Notes under the pieces: model-generated
The model's database searches: none
What the model saw: the letters and a program-made list of their open reading frames with translations, nothing else
Told to the model about the DNA's origin: nothing
DNA from: Candidatus Altimarinota bacterium
GTDB lineage: Bacteria > Patescibacteriota > Gracilibacteria > UBA1369 > LOWO2-01-FULL-3
NCBI GenBank assembly: GCA_023231115.1
Contig: JALNWA010000020.1
Coordinates: 1-9,928 of the forward strand
DNA length: 9,928 nt
Direction of reading: 5' to 3'
Shown: in pieces, positions 6,813 through 9,928 of the stretch
Layout of the letters: each line of letters opens with the position of its first letter
Position numbering within the stretch: the first letter of the stretch is position 1
Translations under genes and position numbers: made by a program

Positions 6813-7850
6813 TCAATAAATCTCAAACGACATTGTAGGGACAATATTCGTGGAAGGTTTGTATCTTCTTGGATGAAGTTTATGTAAAAAATATCCGGCC
6901 GCCGCAATCATTGCGGCATTGTCGGTACAATAAGAAATCGCTTTCGGAAATCTAAACTTTACATCGAGTGGAAGGGCGGCGGCAAGGGCACTTCGAATTC
7001 TCGTATTCGCGGAAACCCCACCGGCGAGCATGAATTCTTTTACTTTTGGATTTTGCTCAAGTGCAGACAAAGTCTTTTGTACAAAAACATCTGTCACAGC
7101 TTCCTGAAAAGACGCAGACATATCGGCTTTAAATTGTTCATCAATTTTGGAATGTTTCTGAACTTCTCTCAAAACAGCAGTTTTAATACCTGAAAAACTA
7201 AAATTCAAACTGCCTTTTTCAAGAAAAGATCTTGGAAGTTTAAAACGAGAGGCGTTTCCATTCGCGGCAATTTTTGAAATAGCCGGTCCGCCGGGGTAAC
7301 CAAGCCCTAAAATGCGTGCGACTTTATCAAAAGCTTCTCCTGCCGCATCATCCAAAGTTTCTCCAAGTACTTTAAATTTATGATGTCCGCGCATTAAAAT
7401 AATATCATTGTGTCCGCCGGAAACAGTCAAAACAAGAGCAGGAAAAGAAATTTCATCAATCTCATTTTCGCTTACGTCAGGCCCATAAAGCCAGTTTGAA
7501 TAAATATGTCCGACAATATGCTGTACTGGAATAAGAGGTTTATTTTTTACAAAAGATATAGTGTTTGCGGCTTGCGTACCTATAATCAAAGAACTTATAA
7601 GACCCGGTCCTTGCGTAATTGCAATTGCAGAAATATCATCCCAGTCACATTTTGCCTTCTTTAAGGCCTCATCAAGAACAGGTACCATTTTAACAACATG
7701 TTCTCTCGCCGCGACTTCAGGCACGACGCCTCCCGTCAAAGCGTGCAAAGGAATTTGCGAATAAATAACATTAGCCAAAACTTTTCGTCCGTCCTCAACT
7801 ATCGCAACGGAGGTCTCATCGCATGATGTTTCTATACCAAGTATTTTCAT
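6813..7850 (-). CDS. tsaD: tRNA N6-adenosine threonylcarbamoyltransferase TsaD
   Basis: A complete 345-residue Kae1/TsaD (Gcp) protein, the usual length. TsaD transfers the threonylcarbamoyl group from TC-AMP to A37 of ANN-decoding tRNAs, with TsaB and TsaE as usual partners (neither is in this window). The start MKILGIETSCDETSVA is the canonical ASKHA N-terminus and fixes the start codon. The metal-binding His pair is H111 and H115 in HIVGH. VSGGHNDI lies at 143-150, with Asn148 where the family normally has Thr (SGGHT). ETLDDAAGEAFDKVARILGL at 164-183 and GYPGGP at 184-189 follow, then AGGVSANTRIR at 276-286. The conserved late metal ligand is D310 in CTDNAAMIA. The stop is TGA. It diverges from the cca gene across 30 bases and precedes hisS on the same strand. 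Predicted transcription starts at or beside the A of the ATG, so its mRNA may be leaderless. Confidence 0.97.
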   Translation of the reverse strand: MKILGIETSCDETSVAIVEDGRKVLANVIYSQIPLHALTGGVVPEVAAREHVVKMVPVLDEALKKAKCDWDDISAIAITQGPGLISSLIIGTQAANTISFVKNKPLIPVQHIVGHIYSNWLYGPDVSENEIDEISFPALVLTVSGGHNDIILMRGHHKFKVLGETLDDAAGEAFDKVARILGLGYPGGPAISKIAANGNASRFKLPRSFLEKGSLNFSFSGIKTAVLREVQKHSKIDEQFKADMSASFQEAVTDVFVQKTLSALEQNPKVKEFMLAGGVSANTRIRSALAAALPLDVKFRFPKAISYCTDNAAMIAAAGYFLHKLHPRRYKPSTNIVPTMSFEIY

Positions 7851-7873
7851 GCCGGCATTTTATCATGTATAAT
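7844..7873 (+). promoter_or_regulatory. Promoter of the cca gene, predicted leaderless
   Basis: A perfect -10 box TATAAT (7868-7873) has TTTTCA (7844-7849, four of six matches) 18 bases upstream; that -35 overlaps the first codons of tsaD. Initiation is expected at about 7880-7881, that is at the ATG, leaving no leader. The preceding AATTAAAAAG has no Shine-Dalgarno core. Confidence 0.6.
7857..7865 (-). promoter_or_regulatory. Extended -10 promoter of tsaD, predicted leaderless
   Basis: On the - strand the sequence TGATAAAAT (7865-7857) is an extended -10: TGn followed by TAAAAT, five of six consensus bases. Six bases (GCCGGC) separate it from the ATG, so initiation would fall on the start codon itself. 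A -35 box would have to lie inside the first codons of the divergent gene, where only a poor match is seen. Confidence 0.5.
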
Positions 7874-7880
7874 TAAAAAG

Positions 7881-9221
7881 ATGAAAGCAACCTCAATCGA
7901 AATAATAGAGATATTGAAAAAAGCTGGTTACGAAGCTTATTGGGCGGGCGGATGTGTTCGTGATATGTTACTCGGAACGGAACCAAAAGATTTTGACATA
8001 GTGACTTCTGCAAAACCGGAAGAAATAGAAAATTTACTCGAACATACAATTCCGATTGGAAAAAAATTCGGAGTTATTTTGGCAATAAAAAACGGACATA
8101 ATTTCGAAATTGCAACATTCAGATCGGATAGCGGATACAGTGACGGAAGGCGTCCTGATGCGGTAACTTTCACGAACGCAAAAGAAGACGCAATCCGCCG
8201 TGATTTTACAATCAACGGTCTTTTCTATGATCCTATCGAGGATAAAATAATGGATTACGTAGGTGGGCAGGAAGATTTGGAAAAAGGATTAATAAAATTT
8301 ATTGGAGATCCGGAACAAAGAATTTTGGAAGATAATTTGAGAATTTTGCGCGCAGTACGTTTCAGAAATGCCTTAAATATGCAGTATGCACCAGACACAT
8401 ATCAGGCGATAAAAAAACATGTAAATCTCATAAAAAATATTTCAACGGAAAGAATCTCAGACGAATTAAATAAAATGATAATGGGAAAAAATGCGGGTCG
8501 AGCATTTGAAGAACTTTTTGAAATAGGCGCTTTGGAAACTTTAATTCCTGAACTTTGCAAACTGAAAGGATTGGCTCAGCCATTGCAATATCACACTGAA
8601 GGAGATGTTTGGGATCATTCAATAAAAGCATTGGATTCTTTGACGCAGGAGGAAGTGGATCCAAATCCGCTTCCGGAAAATCCGCCTACCTCAGCCCTAA
8701 AATGGGCGACGCTTTTGCATGATATTGGAAAATACGACACATTTGAAATTAAAGATGACAGAATAAAATATGAAGGCCATCAAGAAGTCGGTGCGGAAAT
8801 AGCAAAAAAAATTCTCACAAGACTAAAATTTTCGATGAAAATTATAAACAAAGTTGAGTGGCTTGTGCGTCATCATATGATGGTAATTCCTCTTTTGGAA
8901 ATGCCGGATTCAAGACGCAGACATTGGTTTTTGCTACCAGAATTTGAAGATTTACTTGAAGTTTTTAGAGCTGATTGTATGGGAATAATCCCAATGGATT
9001 TAAAGGAATATAATCAAATAAAAAAATTATATAAACATGAAATTGCTCATCTAAAACTTCTCCCGAAAAAACTTATAAGCGGAGAAGAAATAATGGATTT
9101 GCTGAAAATCACGGCAGGGGAGAGGGTAGGAGAAATCCTTGAAGAAATACGCGAAAAACAGCTTGGAGGTAAACTCAAAACAAAAAAAGATGCGATGGAT
9201 TATTTGAAAAAACTTAAATAG
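7881..9221 (+). CDS. cca: Class II CCA tRNA nucleotidyltransferase / poly(A) polymerase family protein with HD domain
   Basis: A complete 446-residue class II nucleotidyltransferase that most likely builds or repairs the 3' CCA end of tRNA from CTP and ATP. Motif A is AGGCVRDMLLGTEPKDFDIV at 22-41, with the metal-binding Asp pair D37 and D39. RRDFTINGLFYDP is at 106-118 (motif B region). ILEDNLRILRAVRFRNAL at 148-165 contains the EDxxR base-selection motif (E150, D151, R154), which favours a true CCA enzyme over a poly(A) polymerase. An HD phosphohydrolase-like domain follows from about 235: H246, then LLHDIGKYD at 278-286 (H280, D281), H300 and the RHH at 330-332. The C-terminal helices carry KLISGEEIMDLLKITAGERV, as in family members with this domain. 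A CC-adding specialist cannot be excluded from sequence alone. It diverges from tsaD and ends two bases before the convergent membrane gene, within a shared terminator hairpin. Confidence 0.93.
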   Translation: MKATSIEIIEILKKAGYEAYWAGGCVRDMLLGTEPKDFDIVTSAKPEEIENLLEHTIPIGKKFGVILAIKNGHNFEIATFRSDSGYSDGRRPDAVTFTNAKEDAIRRDFTINGLFYDPIEDKIMDYVGGQEDLEKGLIKFIGDPEQRILEDNLRILRAVRFRNALNMQYAPDTYQAIKKHVNLIKNISTERISDELNKMIMGKNAGRAFEELFEIGALETLIPELCKLKGLAQPLQYHTEGDVWDHSIKALDSLTQEEVDPNPLPENPPTSALKWATLLHDIGKYDTFEIKDDRIKYEGHQEVGAEIAKKILTRLKFSMKIINKVEWLVRHHMMVIPLLEMPDSRRRHWFLLPEFEDLLEVFRADCMGIIPMDLKEYNQIKKLYKHEIAHLKLLPKKLISGEEIMDLLKITAGERVGEILEEIREKQLGGKLKTKKDAMDYLKKLK

Positions 9222-9238
9222 TCTTATACTATTTTTTT
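9207..9238. terminator. Bidirectional intrinsic terminator shared by cca and the convergent membrane gene
   Basis: AAATAGT (9216-9222) pairs perfectly with ACTATTT (9228-9234) over a 5-base loop. On the + strand the 3' arm runs into a seven-T stretch (9232-9238); on the - strand the hairpin is followed after three bases by six T (9212-9207). The cca TAG (9219-9221) and the TAA of the opposing gene (9226-9224) both lie within the hairpin. The stem has only one G:C pair. Confidence 0.6.
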
Positions 9239-9928
9239 AGATCTCAAAAAGTTTAAGATCTCGACTTTCATATTTGTAATCACGCCTATTCCAACAAGTG
9301 CCGCTCCGGCATTTGCAACCCATCCGACAATCGGTACAAGCCCGACAACATAATAAATCAAAAGTCCCAAAGCGCTCCACAAAAACAAATTTAACTCGTT
9401 AAGTTTTTTATTCTTTCCAAATTTTCCAAAATAATTTCCAATCCAAACTGCAGCAAAAATTTTACCCAAATAAAGGAAAAGAAGTCCAACTACAAAAGCA
9501 ATCAAACCAAGCGGGACTCCAACGATAGTAAATAAAAGCATCGCTCCTCCGACAAAACAAGAAATAATGGTGATAATTCCAATTCCCATAGCTTTTAAAA
9601 TGTTTTGTTTCGCAAATTCAGAAGCTTTTACAAAATAGTTTTTGAAAAATGCGCAGAATAAAGCCAAAATAATTAATGCAGAAACATAACTTACAACTTT
9701 GTTAGTCACAATATCACTAGTGACACTGCTAAAATTATCCTTCTTGTCAGATTTATTGAAAGTCAAAGTTCCGGCGACAACATTTTTCGGAATAGTTGAT
9801 TCAATCAAAGACGAATAGCTGAAATCTCCTGCGACTTTTGCGCTATACGCAACGGAAATATCATCCTGTACAACTACATCCACATCGCGGCCGATTTTCC
9901 CGTTTAACATCAAAGTCCCGATAACACC
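9224..9928 (-). CDS. Membrane protein with bactofilin-like beta-solenoid segment (5' end outside the window)
   Basis: The frame is open to the right edge, so the start is outside; 234 residues are visible. A TTG at 9913 and an ATG at 9910 could be drawn as starts but cut into the repeat-like domain. The first roughly 55 residues (GTLMLNGKIGRDVDVVV, AKVAGDFSYSS, NVVAGTLTFNK) have the short Gly-marked beta strands seen in bactofilin or polymer-forming cytoskeletal proteins. A linker rich in Lys/Asp/Ser follows, then four or five hydrophobic spans at about 77-95, 114-134, 136-158, 180-199 and 201-219, with Gly/Pro-rich turns (TIVGVPLGL, GLVPIVGWVANAGAALVG). The combination suggests a membrane-anchored scaffold or envelope protein; function is unknown. 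The C-terminus (LRSKKIV) is basic, consistent with a cytoplasmic end. It converges with cca at two bases' distance. Confidence 0.7.
   Translation of the reverse strand, partial: GVIGTLMLNGKIGRDVDVVVQDDISVAYSAKVAGDFSYSSLIESTIPKNVVAGTLTFNKSDKKDNFSSVTSDIVTNKVVSYVSALIILALFCAFFKNYFVKASEFAKQNILKAMGIGIITIISCFVGGAMLLFTIVGVPLGLIAFVVGLLFLYLGKIFAAVWIGNYFGKFGKNKKLNELNLFLWSALGLLIYYVVGLVPIVGWVANAGAALVGIGVITNMKVEILNFLRSKKIV

Noticed and set aside
9908..9913. TTG 9913 or ATG 9910 as the true start of the last gene
   Set aside because: The frame continues to the window end with GVIGT, which fits the repeat pattern of the beta-solenoid segment, so the start is most likely outside.
1..9928. Mobile elements, CRISPR arrays, tRNA or rRNA genes, phage or defence genes
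   Set aside because: No transposase or integrase motifs, no regularly spaced repeats, no cloverleaf-like or rRNA-like sequence was seen; genes fill nearly all of the window.

Overview
The window is an AT-rich stretch of bacterial chromosome with nine protein genes packed almost end to end. There are no stable-RNA genes, mobile elements, CRISPR arrays or long non-coding stretches. Several traits point to a Patescibacteria/CPR-type bacterium, perhaps near Peregrinibacteria: tiny intergenic gaps, overlapping genes, no Shine-Dalgarno motif before any of the seven internal start codons that could be inspected, an SLH-domain surface protein, and divergent forms of conserved families. That placement is an inference from gene style, not a phylogenetic result. 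TGA is used as a stop (tsaD and the small membrane gene), which argues against the TGA=Gly code of Gracilibacteria and Absconditabacteria.

Layout. Bases 1-2849 (+ strand) hold the 3' part of recJ and, behind its own strong promoter, a second DHH/DHHA1 phosphoesterase related to NrnA. Bases 2815-5321 (- strand) hold an envelope gene set read leftwards: an SLH-domain secreted protein, an 80-residue single-span membrane protein, and a BASS-like membrane transporter that starts inside the stop codon of the small gene (ATGA overlap). The transporter and the NrnA-like gene converge and overlap by 35 bases. Bases 5401-7850 (- strand) hold tsaD followed by hisS. Bases 7881-9221 (+) hold a CCA-adding-enzyme-like nucleotidyltransferase, divergent from tsaD across only 30 bases. 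Bases 9224-9928 (-) hold the 3' part of a gene for a membrane protein with a bactofilin-like beta-solenoid segment.

How the genes work together. hisS, tsaD and cca all act on tRNA: histidine charging, t6A at position 37, and the 3' CCA end. recJ and the NrnA-like protein both trim nucleic-acid ends or very short oligonucleotides. The SLH protein, small membrane protein, transporter and bactofilin-like protein belong to the cell envelope.

The window is mostly housekeeping and I do not see a clear new multi-gene system. The most interesting points are the regulatory architecture (30-bp divergent promoter that predicts two leaderless mRNAs, absence of SD motifs, a terminator hairpin shared by two convergent genes and containing both stop codons), a transporter without the usual sodium-site residues, an NrnA-like enzyme with Ser in place of the first metal-ligand His, and two envelope proteins with uncharacterised modules.
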